DNA of 64,000 nt, from NCBI GenBank assembly GCA_030583905.1, contig CP129481.1, positions 1,302,001 through 1,366,000 of the forward strand, written 5' to 3'. Positions within the stretch are counted from its first letter, which is position 1. Each line of letters starts with the position of its first letter. The notes beneath the pieces are model-generated. The model saw nothing but the letters and a program-made list of their open reading frames with translations, made no database searches and was not told the DNA's origin. Positions 8,805-17,860 of the stretch are shown one piece after another. The stretch comes from Anaerolineales bacterium (GTDB taxonomy: Bacteria > Chloroflexota > Anaerolineae > Anaerolineales > Villigracilaceae). Both the position numbers and the translations under genes were made by a program.

Positions 8805-8944
8805 CGAAATCCTATCGCCTATTACGAACTTTGTTATTCTTCATAACACTAACCACCCAGAATAAGGCTTTCTTACTGCGCTATTCCCAATAAAATCACT
8901 CAATCTTATTGTAGGAGTGATGAATATTTATGTCAAGGAGGCGC

Positions 8945-8966
8945 AAAAAACACCTGATAATCAGGC
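8945..8966 (-). terminator. Probable terminator of the nine-gene catabolic operon
   Basis: On the minus strand a short hairpin GCCTGA-TTA-TCAGGT is followed by six T residues, about 80 bases after the stop of the large molybdopterin subunit. The stem is only five Watson-Crick pairs plus one G-T, so this is a moderate call. Confidence 0.5.
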
Positions 8967-9042
8967 ACAGTCTCCTTGCGGGGTTCAACGATCAGTTTAG
9001 AACGAAGCGGAGCTTTTCATCCAGTTACGAATTACTAATCAT

Positions 9043-11379
9043 CTATTCTCTCTTATTCACAATTCCCCACAGTCGATTTGAATTCAGCGGAATTTCCAAA
9101 ATCTCAAAATCTACATCGTGAAGCGCATCCTCCAACGCCTGTGCAAACAACGGACCGACGGGAATCGCGCCCGCCTCGCCCGCGCCCTTCACACCCATCG
9201 GGTTGAGCGGCGAAATCGTCACACCGTGTCCCGTTTCGATGTGCGGCACATCCAGGCTCGTGGGCAGGTGATAATCCATGAACGTGCCGTTGAGCAGTTG
9301 CCCATTCTCGTCATAAGCGAGACGTTCATAAAAGGCATTACCGATGCCCTGCGCCACGCCGCCGTGAATTTGTCCATCGAGGATCAGTGGATTGATGACC
9401 TTGCCGCAATCGTGCACGACAAGATATTTTTGGATTTGGATCTGCATCGTCTCGGGGTTGACTTCCACGATCATGGCGTGGATGCCGCTGGCAGTGGCGC
9501 CTCTTTCTGGACCGAAATAATTGGTCGCTTCCAACCCGGGCTCGGTACCAGGTTTGACGGCTCCGCGCATCGGATTCGCCTTGCCCGCCAGTTCACCCAA
9601 TGAAATGGACATGCGCGGCAGGTCCTGCACTTTGACCATGCCATCAGCAAGTTCGAGTTCATCTTCGGGCGCGTTGAAATGCTCGGATGCGAGTTTGAGA
9701 ATTTTCGCCCGCACAACCTTCGCGGCTTCATTGATCGCATTGCCAGCCACGACCGCGCCGCGACTGGCGAACGTCCCTGCACCCCAATAGAACTGGTCGG
9801 TGTCACCTGTGACGACATCGATTTGATTCACATCCACGCCGAGTTGCTCCGCGACGATCTGCGCAAAACTCGTGAAGTGCCCCTGTCCCTGCGTGCCCAC
9901 GCCTGTGACAACCGAGACACGTCCACTGCTCATCACTTGCACCTTCGCGCCCTCATACGGTCCAATGCCCGTGCCTTCCACATATGCGACGATGCCAATC
10001 CCAACGTGTTTGCCCTCGGCTCTTAACTTTGGTTGGATCTCGTTGACGAATTTGTGATATCCGACCCGTTCGAGCGCTTCATCCAGCAACGGTTCGTAAT
10101 TTCCACTGTCATACACCAGCGGCGCAAAATCCTGATAGATAATTTCGTTGTTGTATGGGAACTTGTCAGGCGGGATGAAGTTTCGTCGGCGGATTTCGGC
10201 GCGGTCAATCTTCAATTCTTTCGCGGCAAGGTCGAGCATCCGCTCGATGACGAACACGCCATGTTGACGCCCCGCGCCGCGATACGGTGTGACGATGGTC
10301 TTGTTGGTGAAGACCGCCGTGAACTCGCTGTAATAGTTTTTGATGTCATACGGTCCGAGCAACGTGCACGAACTATTGAGCGGTACGGTCAATCCATACG
10401 GAGCATACGCGCCTGTGTCATGTAGAAAGACATCATGCACGCCGAGAATGTGACCGTCCTTATCGAATGCAATTTCCGCATCATGGATCTGTCCGCGTTC
10501 GTGCGTGGTGGCGACAAAGTTCTCGGCGCGGTCTTCGATCCATTTGACAGGGCGGTTTAACCTCATCGCCGCCCACGGAACCAAGACTTCTTCTTGGTAA
10601 AACATCATGATCTTGGGACCGAATCCGCCGCCGATGAACGGCGCGATGACGCGAACTTGTCGCTCCGACAAGCCGAGCATACCTGCCAACCCGTTTCGGA
10701 TCACAACCGGAGCCTGCGTCGTGTCCCAGACGGTTAATCTACCCGCGCGCGAATCCCACTCCGCGACGATGCCGCGGTTTTCGATGGCGGCGGCGCATCC
10801 GTGCTCATAACTGAACCGTCGTTTGACGACCAACGCCGCGTCCTTCTTCACAGATTCGTAATCGCCCTTCGTCTGCACTACATGTGCAGCGACGTTCGAA
10901 CCGATCTCTTCATGGATCAAGATACTGTCTGCTCCTAAAGCCTTTACCATATCAACAACGGCTTCGAGCGGTTCGTAATCCACTTGAATATCTGCCAGCG
11001 CATCTTCGGCGATGTAGCGGCTTTCCGCCAGCACCATCACGATCGGCTCGCCCGCAAACTTGACCTTATCCTTTGCCAGTGGAACTTGAGTCTTTTCATT
11101 GAAGACGATATCGTCAACTGGCGGAGGTGAAACCAGCAACGGACCGGGCTTCCAATAATCGCCCAGGTCATTGGCGGTGTAAACAGCAACCACACCTTCG
11201 CGCTGGAGAGCTTGTGAAACGTCGATGCTGTTGATTCTCGCGTGCGCATACGGACTCCGCACAAAAGCGACGTGGAGCATGTTGGGCAGATCCACATCAT
11301 CCACATACAATCCCTGCCCCGTCAGCAGACGCGGGTCTTCGTTACGCTTGATCCGTTCGCCAAAGTATCGTGTGGTCAT
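9043..11379 (-). CDS. Molybdenum hydroxylase large (molybdopterin) subunit, CoxL/XdhB-like
   Basis: The 778-residue xanthine dehydrogenase-family catalytic subunit has an N-terminal a/b hammerhead domain (GERIKRNEDPRLLTGQGLYVDD onward, ~20-130) followed by the molybdopterin-binding halves. Family landmarks are IGGGFGPKI, PYRGAGRQ in the active-site loop, and GVKGAGEAG near the C-terminus, whose Glu (E735) is the expected base for hydroxylation. The loop lacks the AYxCSFR motif with copper-ligand Cys of aerobic CO dehydrogenase, so it is probably a hydroxylase of a heterocycle or aldehyde. It is the last gene of the operon, 114 bases after the cyclase gene, with a palindromic repeat in between. 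The FAD and iron-sulfur subunits are encoded earlier in the same operon. I infer a pyrimidine or similar ring as substrate; xanthine remains possible. Confidence 0.88.
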   Translation of the reverse strand: MTTRYFGERIKRNEDPRLLTGQGLYVDDVDLPNMLHVAFVRSPYAHARINSIDVSQALQREGVVAVYTANDLGDYWKPGPLLVSPPPVDDIVFNEKTQVPLAKDKVKFAGEPIVMVLAESRYIAEDALADIQVDYEPLEAVVDMVKALGADSILIHEEIGSNVAAHVVQTKGDYESVKKDAALVVKRRFSYEHGCAAAIENRGIVAEWDSRAGRLTVWDTTQAPVVIRNGLAGMLGLSERQVRVIAPFIGGGFGPKIMMFYQEEVLVPWAAMRLNRPVKWIEDRAENFVATTHERGQIHDAEIAFDKDGHILGVHDVFLHDTGAYAPYGLTVPLNSSCTLLGPYDIKNYYSEFTAVFTNKTIVTPYRGAGRQHGVFVIERMLDLAAKELKIDRAEIRRRNFIPPDKFPYNNEIIYQDFAPLVYDSGNYEPLLDEALERVGYHKFVNEIQPKLRAEGKHVGIGIVAYVEGTGIGPYEGAKVQVMSSGRVSVVTGVGTQGQGHFTSFAQIVAEQLGVDVNQIDVVTGDTDQFYWGAGTFASRGAVVAGNAINEAAKVVRAKILKLASEHFNAPEDELELADGMVKVQDLPRMSISLGELAGKANPMRGAVKPGTEPGLEATNYFGPERGATASGIHAMIVEVNPETMQIQIQKYLVVHDCGKVINPLILDGQIHGGVAQGIGNAFYERLAYDENGQLLNGTFMDYHLPTSLDVPHIETGHGVTISPLNPMGVKGAGEAGAIPVGPLFAQALEDALHDVDFEILEIPLNSNRLWGIVNKRE

Positions 11380-11392
11380 AGAACCTCATTCT

Positions 11393-11485
11393 CCGTCATT
11401 GCGAGGAGGCGATAGCCGACGAAGCAATCCCCGACACAATAGTGAGATTGCTTCGGGCGTAAGAACACCGCCCTCGCAATGACGG
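11393..11485. repeat. 93-bp imperfect palindromic repeat inside the operon
   Basis: The ends are perfect inverted repeats (CCGTCATTGCGAG / CTCGCAATGACGG). Inner inverted segments (GAAGCAATC / GAGATTGCTTC) surround a short centre, so the transcript can fold into a long hairpin. The design resembles the REP/MITE-like CATTGCGAG repeats scattered between genes in many environmental bacteria. It separates the cyclase gene from the molybdopterin-subunit gene and may adjust expression of the last cistron. Confidence 0.75.
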
Positions 11486-11493
11486 GTTCGTAA

Positions 11494-12276
11494 TTACGCC
11501 CAAGCCACGGCGCGGCAAAACGCCGCTTCGCCGCCTTTGAACTTCCATGGAAAAACGCCGAGCGTGATGCGTTTGTTGTGCAATTCCTTCAAGCCGATGT
11601 CACCGCCGAGATTTTCGACGTGCATACAATCGTGCGGGAATAGCGCATTGTGCGTGAGTTGATACGCCGAATCAGGGAATAACTCATCCATCTTGTCCGC
11701 GCCGAATTTTTCCTCGGTCAACTTGCGGACTTTCTGCCAATGTTCCAGCCCGCCCTTGCCGAGGAAGCGACCAATGGGCAGGTTCATTGGGTGGTCGGTG
11801 GAGATCATGTCCACGCCCCAGATGTGGATCTTCTTCTTCAACAACCAGTCGCAAATGCTGTAATGTGGACCCGGATGCCGCTGGATGTAGCGCTCTTCAT
11901 CCGCTTCGGGGCTGAAGAAGGAATACTTGTGCCAGCCAGTGTGAATAAACAGGATGTCACCTTCCTGTACGTCCGCCCGCTTTTCGATATCTTCCGGCGT
12001 GAAAAGACCCACATCATCGAGCATATCGCTCAGGTCTACGATGACGCCAGGTCCGTAACACCATTCGATGGGAATCTGGTCAATGGTCCTGCCTTTGGTC
12101 ACGAAATGTTTCGGCGCATCCAAGTGTGTGCCCATGTGGTTGGATGTCTGAATATACTGCGCATTGACCCCATGCTCCGATTTGCGCTTGATGTACTTCA
12201 CTTCAAACGGTGGATAGAAGGGCCAGAATGAGGCATCTTGATTCAGGTCTTGCGAGAGGTCGTAAATTTTGGTCAT
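11494..12276 (-). CDS. Cyclase-family metal-dependent hydrolase (kynurenine formamidase/isatin hydrolase type)
   Basis: This codes for 260 residues from ATG 12276, which has a strong AGAGGAGAAACC ribosome site 13 bases after the previous stop. The longer frame lacks such a site. The signature HMGTHLDAPKHF gives metal ligands H47, H51 and D53, with H57 following, matching the HxGTHxDxPxH motif of the cyclase family. This family hydrolyses amide bonds in formylkynurenine and the lactam ring of isatin (established). A second conserved set occurs near the end (HNALFPHDCMHVENLGGD). In this operon of a ring hydroxylase, ureido-acid carbamoyltransferase and amidase, ring opening of a cyclic imide such as barbiturate is a reasonable inference. 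Known barbiturases belong to a different fold, so this would be a new activity. Confidence 0.85.
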   Translation of the reverse strand: MTKIYDLSQDLNQDASFWPFYPPFEVKYIKRKSEHGVNAQYIQTSNHMGTHLDAPKHFVTKGRTIDQIPIEWCYGPGVIVDLSDMLDDVGLFTPEDIEKRADVQEGDILFIHTGWHKYSFFSPEADEERYIQRHPGPHYSICDWLLKKKIHIWGVDMISTDHPMNLPIGRFLGKGGLEHWQKVRKLTEEKFGADKMDELFPDSAYQLTHNALFPHDCMHVENLGGDIGLKELHNKRITLGVFPWKFKGGEAAFCRAVAWA

Positions 12277-12289
12277 GGTTTCTCCTCTT

Positions 12290-13534
12290 TCAGATATTAT
12301 ATTTTTCTGCAAAAGCCAATAAAGCATCTTCAAATATTTTCAGCGGCGGTCTAACCAATCCCGCCCCCACCTGACCCACGCCTGCATTCTTGTGAGCAAT
12401 TCCTGTATTAATGCGCGGCGCGATTCCCAACTCCACGACTTTGCGAAGATCGATCCCTGTCGGTGTACCGCGAAAGTCAAGCGATGGCATGGTGAAGTAT
12501 TTACTTTCGGCAAAAGTGATCTCATACATTTCAAGGGTCGCGTTCATCGCGTCCTTCGGAGTGCCGCCCACAAAGGTGACAATTGCAGGCGCGGTCGCCA
12601 TTGCAAATCCTCCAATACCTGCGGTCTCGGTGATGGCACTGTCGCCGATATCGGGGTTGGCGTCGGCTTGTGAAAAGCCTGAGAAGAACAGACCAACTGG
12701 GATTTCGGCAGGAGCCGTGAACCATTGTCTCTCACCGAGTCCGCTCACACGGATCCCAAAATCCGTGCCATTGCGCGCCATCGTCGTTACAATCGTACTA
12801 CCTTCGACTCCATGCGCTGCATCCGTCATTGCCTTGCACGCCGCCATTACGGGATTCAACACGCTCAGCGCGTTGTCACCGATAAATTGCAACACATCAG
12901 ACATCACCGCGCCATCCTTCATTGTTTTCGCGATCAACGGCGAGATCAATTTCAGATACAACAACGACCCCGCCTTGTTGCGGTTATGTCCCTCATCGCC
13001 CATGTGCAATGCCTCAGACATCAACGCGCGCATATCAATTCCACTGGAAGCTGCGAGCGCATCCGCCAGCGCAACACCCAGCACATCGTTCATCCAATGT
13101 AACTTTTTCAACACATCATCACTGTATGCGCCGTACCGCAAAACTTTTCCATAACCCTCATTCAAATTGGAAAACGACTTGTTGCCATGCTCGGCATTTT
13201 CCACGACATAGACTTTCATCGAAGCAGATGTGACTCCCGCCATCGGACCGACTGCGCCATGATGGTGACAGGAATCGAATTCGACTTCGCCTCTTTCCAC
13301 CATTGAGTTTGCTTCCGCTTCCGATTTAGCGATTCCCTCGAACAGCATCGCCCCAATGATCGCCCCCCGCAACGGACCGGACATTCGCTCCCACTCGATC
13401 GGTGGACCCGCGTGCAGGAACAGGTTGTCTTTCATTCCGGGGATGACATCACGCGCGGTGGCGACAGCTTTCAAAATGGGTCGCGCCTCCATCATGCGGC
13501 TTACAGCAGTGGTATTGGCCTGTTCGATATCCAT
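12290..13534 (-). CDS. DUF1116 protein, AllG/YlbE-like carbamoyltransferase subunit
   Basis: This is a 414-residue DUF1116 protein. Conserved stretches include LHAGPPIEWERMSGP, FDSCHHHGAVGPMAGVTSAS, NEGYGKVLRYGA and LHMGDEGHNRNKAG, which are rich in His, Asn and Gly residues suited to binding an acidic substrate and phosphate. In E. coli the DUF1116 protein is one of three subunits of oxamate carbamoyltransferase with FdrA and the DUF2877 protein. The gene follows the fdrA-like gene by 13 bases and precedes the cyclase by 13 bases, so all are translated from one message. The length is usual for the family. Confidence 0.85.
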   Translation of the reverse strand: MDIEQANTTAVSRMMEARPILKAVATARDVIPGMKDNLFLHAGPPIEWERMSGPLRGAIIGAMLFEGIAKSEAEANSMVERGEVEFDSCHHHGAVGPMAGVTSASMKVYVVENAEHGNKSFSNLNEGYGKVLRYGAYSDDVLKKLHWMNDVLGVALADALAASSGIDMRALMSEALHMGDEGHNRNKAGSLLYLKLISPLIAKTMKDGAVMSDVLQFIGDNALSVLNPVMAACKAMTDAAHGVEGSTIVTTMARNGTDFGIRVSGLGERQWFTAPAEIPVGLFFSGFSQADANPDIGDSAITETAGIGGFAMATAPAIVTFVGGTPKDAMNATLEMYEITFAESKYFTMPSLDFRGTPTGIDLRKVVELGIAPRINTGIAHKNAGVGQVGAGLVRPPLKIFEDALLAFAEKYNI

Positions 13535-13547
13535 TGATTTCTCCGGT

Positions 13548-15218
13548 TTACTTCTTCATTTTCGCCAGTAACGCGGCTAATCTCTCGTTCCCGCTCGCGG
13601 GCGGACGCCAATCCACGTGAACGGCTTGCGCGCCCTGCAAGATTATGCTGTCGTAAAACGATTCCAATCCAACGTTGATGGCGGCGAGGGGCTGTTTGAG
13701 TTGATCAAGATCTACGGAAGTAAATTCATTCTTCCGGCTGGCACTGAACCGCAGGCCGATGTATTCCACGGCTTCGGCGGCAGTTCTGAAAACTGCAACA
13801 CCTGCATTCACCAGCTGAGAGACTTGGGACTCGATATCTTGCGGGTCTTCATCCGTGCCGATGACCATCGCGACAAATTCAATATCGTTTCTTGAAGATT
13901 GAATCTCTTTGATGACAGGTATCAACTCTTCAGCAGGGTTCATGTGCGAACCTTCGCCGAGAACGACATCGAACAAAATCATCCCCACTTCAGCATCAGC
14001 GGCTTCCTGCTTCATACGCCTTATTCGCAGATCGTTATCGATCATCGGATGCAGACGACCAACCATGAAGAATTCGTCACCGAGGTCTATGATTGTGTGT
14101 GCTTTGCTGTGGAGAGGGTCTTTAAGATTTTGGTAATTCGTAATAGGGGCGTTTGAATAAATAGGCGAAAGAGACGCTTGAAGACCAAGCAGGGTTTCGT
14201 AAGCCAGCGTGCCGCCAGAGAACAATCCACGCAAATAACCCTTTTGATCGTTTGCTGATAACCATTTGCCACTCACTGACAATTGACTCACAGCAATCTC
14301 TGCCGCCTCACTTAAACTAATTGCAAAATGTAAATTTCCGATCTGTCTTGCAGGCGGAGGATAGCCAATAAAATAGATTACAACGGGTTTGCTTGTGAAT
14401 AACGCAGCAGACATCAATTGCGCTGCCACATCGGGCGAGGGCGGTTTGGAGATCACGACGATGACCTTTGTTTCATCGTCACGCGCCAGGGCATCGAGTG
14501 CTTGATGGGCTGTGATCGCCCCAACATCGGATTTCAGATCGCGCCCGCCTGTGCCGATGGCATGAGAGATGCCCGCGCCGAGATTATGGATTTGCGCCGT
14601 CACAGCCTGCGTCCCCGTCCCTGACGCGCCGACCACGCCAATCGAGCCACGCCTCACACGGTTGGCGAATCCCAGCCCGACGCCGTTGATGATGGCGGTG
14701 CCGCAGTCGGGTCCCATCACGAGCAGACCTTTTTCACGGGCGGATTTCTTCAAGGCGATCTCATCATCGAGCGAGACATTATCGCTATAAAGGAAAACAT
14801 GTTTTCCTAGATCAAGCGCTTCGCGGGCAACATCGGCTGCATAGCGACCGGGCACGGAGATCAATACCCAATTCGCTTCGGGTAATTGTTTGACTGCGCC
14901 GCTCAAACTACGCGGGCGAAAATCCTGAGAAATGCTGGATGATTTTCGACGGGCGAGCAGTTCGTCCACTTTGCTGATGGCGTCGGTTGCAGATGTGTCG
15001 TCGTCTGCTTTGACGACAATCAGCAGATCATCGGGGTTGGCGGTGATTTTTTCTGGGAGGAGATCATTTGCCGCGAGCAGATCACGGTTGGCGGGGGTCG
15101 CCATGACCACGCCTGCATCCACGATGCCGGGCAAGCCGAGCAAGCCGCGCTGAAGCTGCATCAACACGACCGAGTCGTAATATGCTCCTGCACGGACTTC
15201 CCATTTGACAACGGTCAT
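13548..15218 (-). CDS. fdrA: FdrA/AllF-like acyl-CoA synthetase-fold carbamoyltransferase subunit
   Basis: This is a 556-residue FdrA-family protein. It resembles the succinyl-CoA synthetase alpha subunit: a CoA-binding Rossmann-like part (VLISVPGRYAADVAREALD, ~120-190), then GPDCGTAIINGVGLGFAN and GSIGVVGASGTGTQAVTA, with the conserved GTGGRDLKSDVGA loop, and a ligase-like C-half (LFSGGTLAYETLL, then DLGDEFFMVGRLHPMID). In E. coli FdrA is part of the enzyme that phosphorolyses oxalurate. FdrA proteins are also found with uncharacterised purine or pyrimidine gene sets. Its ATG overlaps the amidase stop by four bases, indicating translational coupling. The proposed role is the phosphate- and carbamoyl-handling subunit. 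Confidence 0.87.
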   Translation of the reverse strand: MTVVKWEVRAGAYYDSVVLMQLQRGLLGLPGIVDAGVVMATPANRDLLAANDLLPEKITANPDDLLIVVKADDDTSATDAISKVDELLARRKSSSISQDFRPRSLSGAVKQLPEANWVLISVPGRYAADVAREALDLGKHVFLYSDNVSLDDEIALKKSAREKGLLVMGPDCGTAIINGVGLGFANRVRRGSIGVVGASGTGTQAVTAQIHNLGAGISHAIGTGGRDLKSDVGAITAHQALDALARDDETKVIVVISKPPSPDVAAQLMSAALFTSKPVVIYFIGYPPPARQIGNLHFAISLSEAAEIAVSQLSVSGKWLSANDQKGYLRGLFSGGTLAYETLLGLQASLSPIYSNAPITNYQNLKDPLHSKAHTIIDLGDEFFMVGRLHPMIDNDLRIRRMKQEAADAEVGMILFDVVLGEGSHMNPAEELIPVIKEIQSSRNDIEFVAMVIGTDEDPQDIESQVSQLVNAGVAVFRTAAEAVEYIGLRFSASRKNEFTSVDLDQLKQPLAAINVGLESFYDSIILQGAQAVHVDWRPPASGNERLAALLAKMKK

Positions 15219-16492
15219 ATCTTCCTCACCACTTTTTCGATATCTTCAGCCCAGGCGAGCAGAGATTCGTCTGCGTCCCATTTGCCGACGAGTTGCAGTC
15301 CCATTGGCAGACCTGCTTCATTCTTTGTTGTGGGAATGTTGACGGCGGGAAAACCGATCTGAGTCCACGGGAGGCACATGACAGGGTCGCCTGTACTGTC
15401 GAGCCCTTTGGGAGCGGGACCAACAGCGGGAGGACAGACCCAGATGTCAATTTGGTTTTCTTCCATGGCTTGGGTGATGGAGGTGCGCAAGGCATCACGA
15501 GCAAAAAGCAGGGACTGAAGATTGGAGACGGATCGTCCGCGTTTGATAAGGTCGGAGAATTTGGCGGAGTAAAGGGTTTCGTATTTGGCGAACCAATTTT
15601 TGTGGACTTGCGATACATCATGCGCCATGATGGCATCGTGACGGTTGCGTATTTCTTGAAAGTCGTCCATAACCCGGATGTGGCGGAGTTCGTATCCCGC
15701 GTCGGTGAGGGATTGGCAGAGGTCGTTGAAGCAGGCGAGGGCGTAGTCTGAAGCGCAGGCGAGGTAGGGTCCTTCGGGTATGCCAAGGATCGGCTTTTGA
15801 GTCGGGGAATCTAATTTCCAATCCCTGATCAGTACATTTGCGGCTTGCTTGGCAGCGACAATATCGGTGGTGAAAAATCCGATGTGGTCAAACGTCGGAG
15901 ACAGTGGAATCACACCTTCGCGAGAAATTCTTTCATAGGTTGGCTTGAAGCCGACGACATCGCAGAACGCGGCGGGGCGTATCACTGAGCCGATGGTCTG
16001 CGTTCCCAAGGCGATGTGACAGAACCCTGCCGCGACCGCGGCGGCAGAGCCGCTGCTGGAGCCGCCAGGAGTGTGTTCAAGATGATGAGGGTTGCGTGTG
16101 GGACCGGGCGTGAAATAGGCAAACTCGGTTGTGACGGTTTTTCCCAAAATGAGGGCTCCGGCATTTTTCAGGCGTGTTACGCTTTCAGCTTCTTTGCCCT
16201 GCAAGATCTCTGAGGGCAGGCGGCTTCCTGCATGCGTGGTAAACCCTTCGACATGAAAAATATCCTTGACGCCAACCAGTGCGCCAAACAGGGCTGGTCG
16301 TCTGTTCGGGTCAGGGTAACTGAGGGCGAGCGTTTCGGCATCCTCATGCAAGCGTTGAAAACGATCTTCTTCAGAGAGGCAAGCAAGGACATCAGGCTCA
16401 CGCTCCGTGAATTTCGATTCGATTTGCGCCAGAAAATCGGGAAGCGATAATACTCCGGCACGCATGTCTTTGAGTGTTGAGTATCTCAGCAT
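15215..16492 (-). CDS. Amidase-signature family amidase, malonamidase-like
   Basis: This is a 425-residue amidase-signature enzyme. The catalytic triad is visible: Lys76 in GALVGVKDIF, cis-Ser S145 at the start of the Ser-Gly-rich TPGGSSSGS loop, and nucleophile S169 in GTQTIGSVIRP. The Lys-to-Ser spacing (69 and 24 residues) equals what I recall for malonamidase E2 of Bradyrhizobium (K62, S131, S155), whereas larger family members such as GatA have a longer first interval. It is co-translated with the FdrA-like gene (four-base overlap), and a MatB-like ligase lies nearby. Hydrolysis of malonamate to malonate and ammonia fits, but other small amides, including oxamate-type products, remain possible. 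Confidence 0.85.
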   Translation of the reverse strand: MLRYSTLKDMRAGVLSLPDFLAQIESKFTEREPDVLACLSEEDRFQRLHEDAETLALSYPDPNRRPALFGALVGVKDIFHVEGFTTHAGSRLPSEILQGKEAESVTRLKNAGALILGKTVTTEFAYFTPGPTRNPHHLEHTPGGSSSGSAAAVAAGFCHIALGTQTIGSVIRPAAFCDVVGFKPTYERISREGVIPLSPTFDHIGFFTTDIVAAKQAANVLIRDWKLDSPTQKPILGIPEGPYLACASDYALACFNDLCQSLTDAGYELRHIRVMDDFQEIRNRHDAIMAHDVSQVHKNWFAKYETLYSAKFSDLIKRGRSVSNLQSLLFARDALRTSITQAMEENQIDIWVCPPAVGPAPKGLDSTGDPVMCLPWTQIGFPAVNIPTTKNEAGLPMGLQLVGKWDADESLLAWAEDIEKVVRKI

Positions 16493-16508
16493 GGCTGCAT
16501 CTGTAAAA

Positions 16509-16985
16509 CTACTTCATTTTCTCTGCCGCGAGTTTCACCGCGTCCACGATGTGCTGATAACCTGTACAGCGACAGAGATTTCCCGACAGCGCGTGGCGGA
16601 TATCATCTTCGGTGGGGTTCGGATTCTGCTTCAGGAAGGGAATCATGGTCATCAAAATACCCGGTGTGCAGTAGCCGCATTGCAATCCGTGCGCTTCCCA
16701 GAAAGATTGTTGGAGGGGATGTAAGCTGTCCTTGTCTTTCGCGAGACCTTCGACGGTTGCGATATTGTGACCATCCGCTTGTACGGCGAAGATCAGACAC
16801 GAGCGCATCGATTCACCGTCGAAGAGAATAGTGCACGCGCCGCACACGCCGTGTTCGCAGCCGACGTGCGTGCCCGTCAGACCGAGTTCATGGCGCAGGA
16901 AGTCGCTGAGCAACATGCGCGGCTCTACTGCGCGGGTAAATTCCTTTTCGTTGACGATGACTGTAATGGAAATGGACTGGGTCAT
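16509..16985 (-). CDS. Molybdenum hydroxylase [2Fe-2S] small subunit, CoxS-like
   Basis: This is a 158-residue two-cluster iron-sulfur subunit. The plant-type ferredoxin domain carries C43, C48, C51 and C63 (CEHGVCGACT), and the helical second domain carries C103, C106, C138 and C140 (CGYCTPG and NLCRCTGY). Length and spacing are standard for the family. It transfers electrons from the molybdopterin subunit to the FAD subunit. It overlaps the FAD-subunit gene by four bases. Confidence 0.93.
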   Translation of the reverse strand: MTQSISITVIVNEKEFTRAVEPRMLLSDFLRHELGLTGTHVGCEHGVCGACTILFDGESMRSCLIFAVQADGHNIATVEGLAKDKDSLHPLQQSFWEAHGLQCGYCTPGILMTMIPFLKQNPNPTEDDIRHALSGNLCRCTGYQHIVDAVKLAAEKMK

Positions 16986-17860
16986 TGCGATTCTCCCGCG
17001 CGTTGGATGGCTTGTTTCAATGTCTTTTGGGTCAAAACTTTTGCAAGATGGCGCTGAAACTCCGGCGATGTGTGGACATTGCCAAATGGGGTGATCTCTT
17101 TTTCGCTGGCGTGCGAGGCGGCATCTTCCATTAACGTATCTGTGATCGTTTCGCCCTGCAAAAGTTGCGCGGCTTCCTGCGCGTCAATGGGACCTTCGCC
17201 CGCGTTGAGGTAGACCAGTTTCGCTTGTTGACATTTGCCGGTTTCGTCCAGCGTCACCTGCACGGCAACGCCCATCAATGCGTAGTCGCCAGCACGCGGC
17301 GCAACTTCCATGAACGACCAGCCCGTGTTGGCAGGCATGAAAGGCACTTCGATCTCCACCAGGATTTCATCTGGTTCGAGCGCGGTGGTGAACATGCCGA
17401 CGAAAAAATCCCTGGCGTCGATCCAACGCTCAGCAGATGTATTCTTCGCTTTCAGACGTGCGCCCAAAGCAAGCATTAGCACCGGGAGTTCAGCGGCGGG
17501 GTCGGCATTGACAATACTCCCGCCGATGGTGCCGCGATTACGGATCTGCGGATGGGCGATGAAGGGAACTGCTTCATGCAACAAGGGAGTATGTTTTTTG
17601 ATCAGAGCATCGAATTCAAGATGCCTTTCGCGAGCCATTGAACCAATTCGAATTACATCTCCGGCTTCACGGATGTAACTTAATTCATCCATCCGGTTCA
17701 GATCAACCAACATGCCTGGCTGCATGATGCGGAAATTCATTGCAGGCACAAGGCTTTGCCCGCCTGCCAGCAGCCTTGCATCATCGCCGTGCCGGGCTTT
17801 AAATTCCAGCGCTTGCTCAAGGGATGTGGGAGCATGATATTCAAAGGGAGCAGGTTTCAT
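16982..17860 (-). CDS. Molybdenum hydroxylase FAD-binding medium subunit, CoxM-like
   Basis: This is a 292-residue FAD_binding_5 / CO_deh_flav_C protein. The PCMH-type FAD motifs are present: LLAGGQSLVPAMNFR near residues 35-50 and NRGTIGGSIVNADPAAELP about residues 107-125. The C-terminal domain (~175-285) is the usual CoxM tail. It passes electrons from the iron-sulfur subunit to an acceptor. The start overlaps the stop of xdhC by four bases and the stop overlaps the start of the small subunit by four bases, so the three genes are tightly coupled. Confidence 0.92.
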   Translation of the reverse strand: MKPAPFEYHAPTSLEQALEFKARHGDDARLLAGGQSLVPAMNFRIMQPGMLVDLNRMDELSYIREAGDVIRIGSMARERHLEFDALIKKHTPLLHEAVPFIAHPQIRNRGTIGGSIVNADPAAELPVLMLALGARLKAKNTSAERWIDARDFFVGMFTTALEPDEILVEIEVPFMPANTGWSFMEVAPRAGDYALMGVAVQVTLDETGKCQQAKLVYLNAGEGPIDAQEAAQLLQGETITDTLMEDAASHASEKEITPFGNVHTSPEFQRHLAKVLTQKTLKQAIQRAGESQ

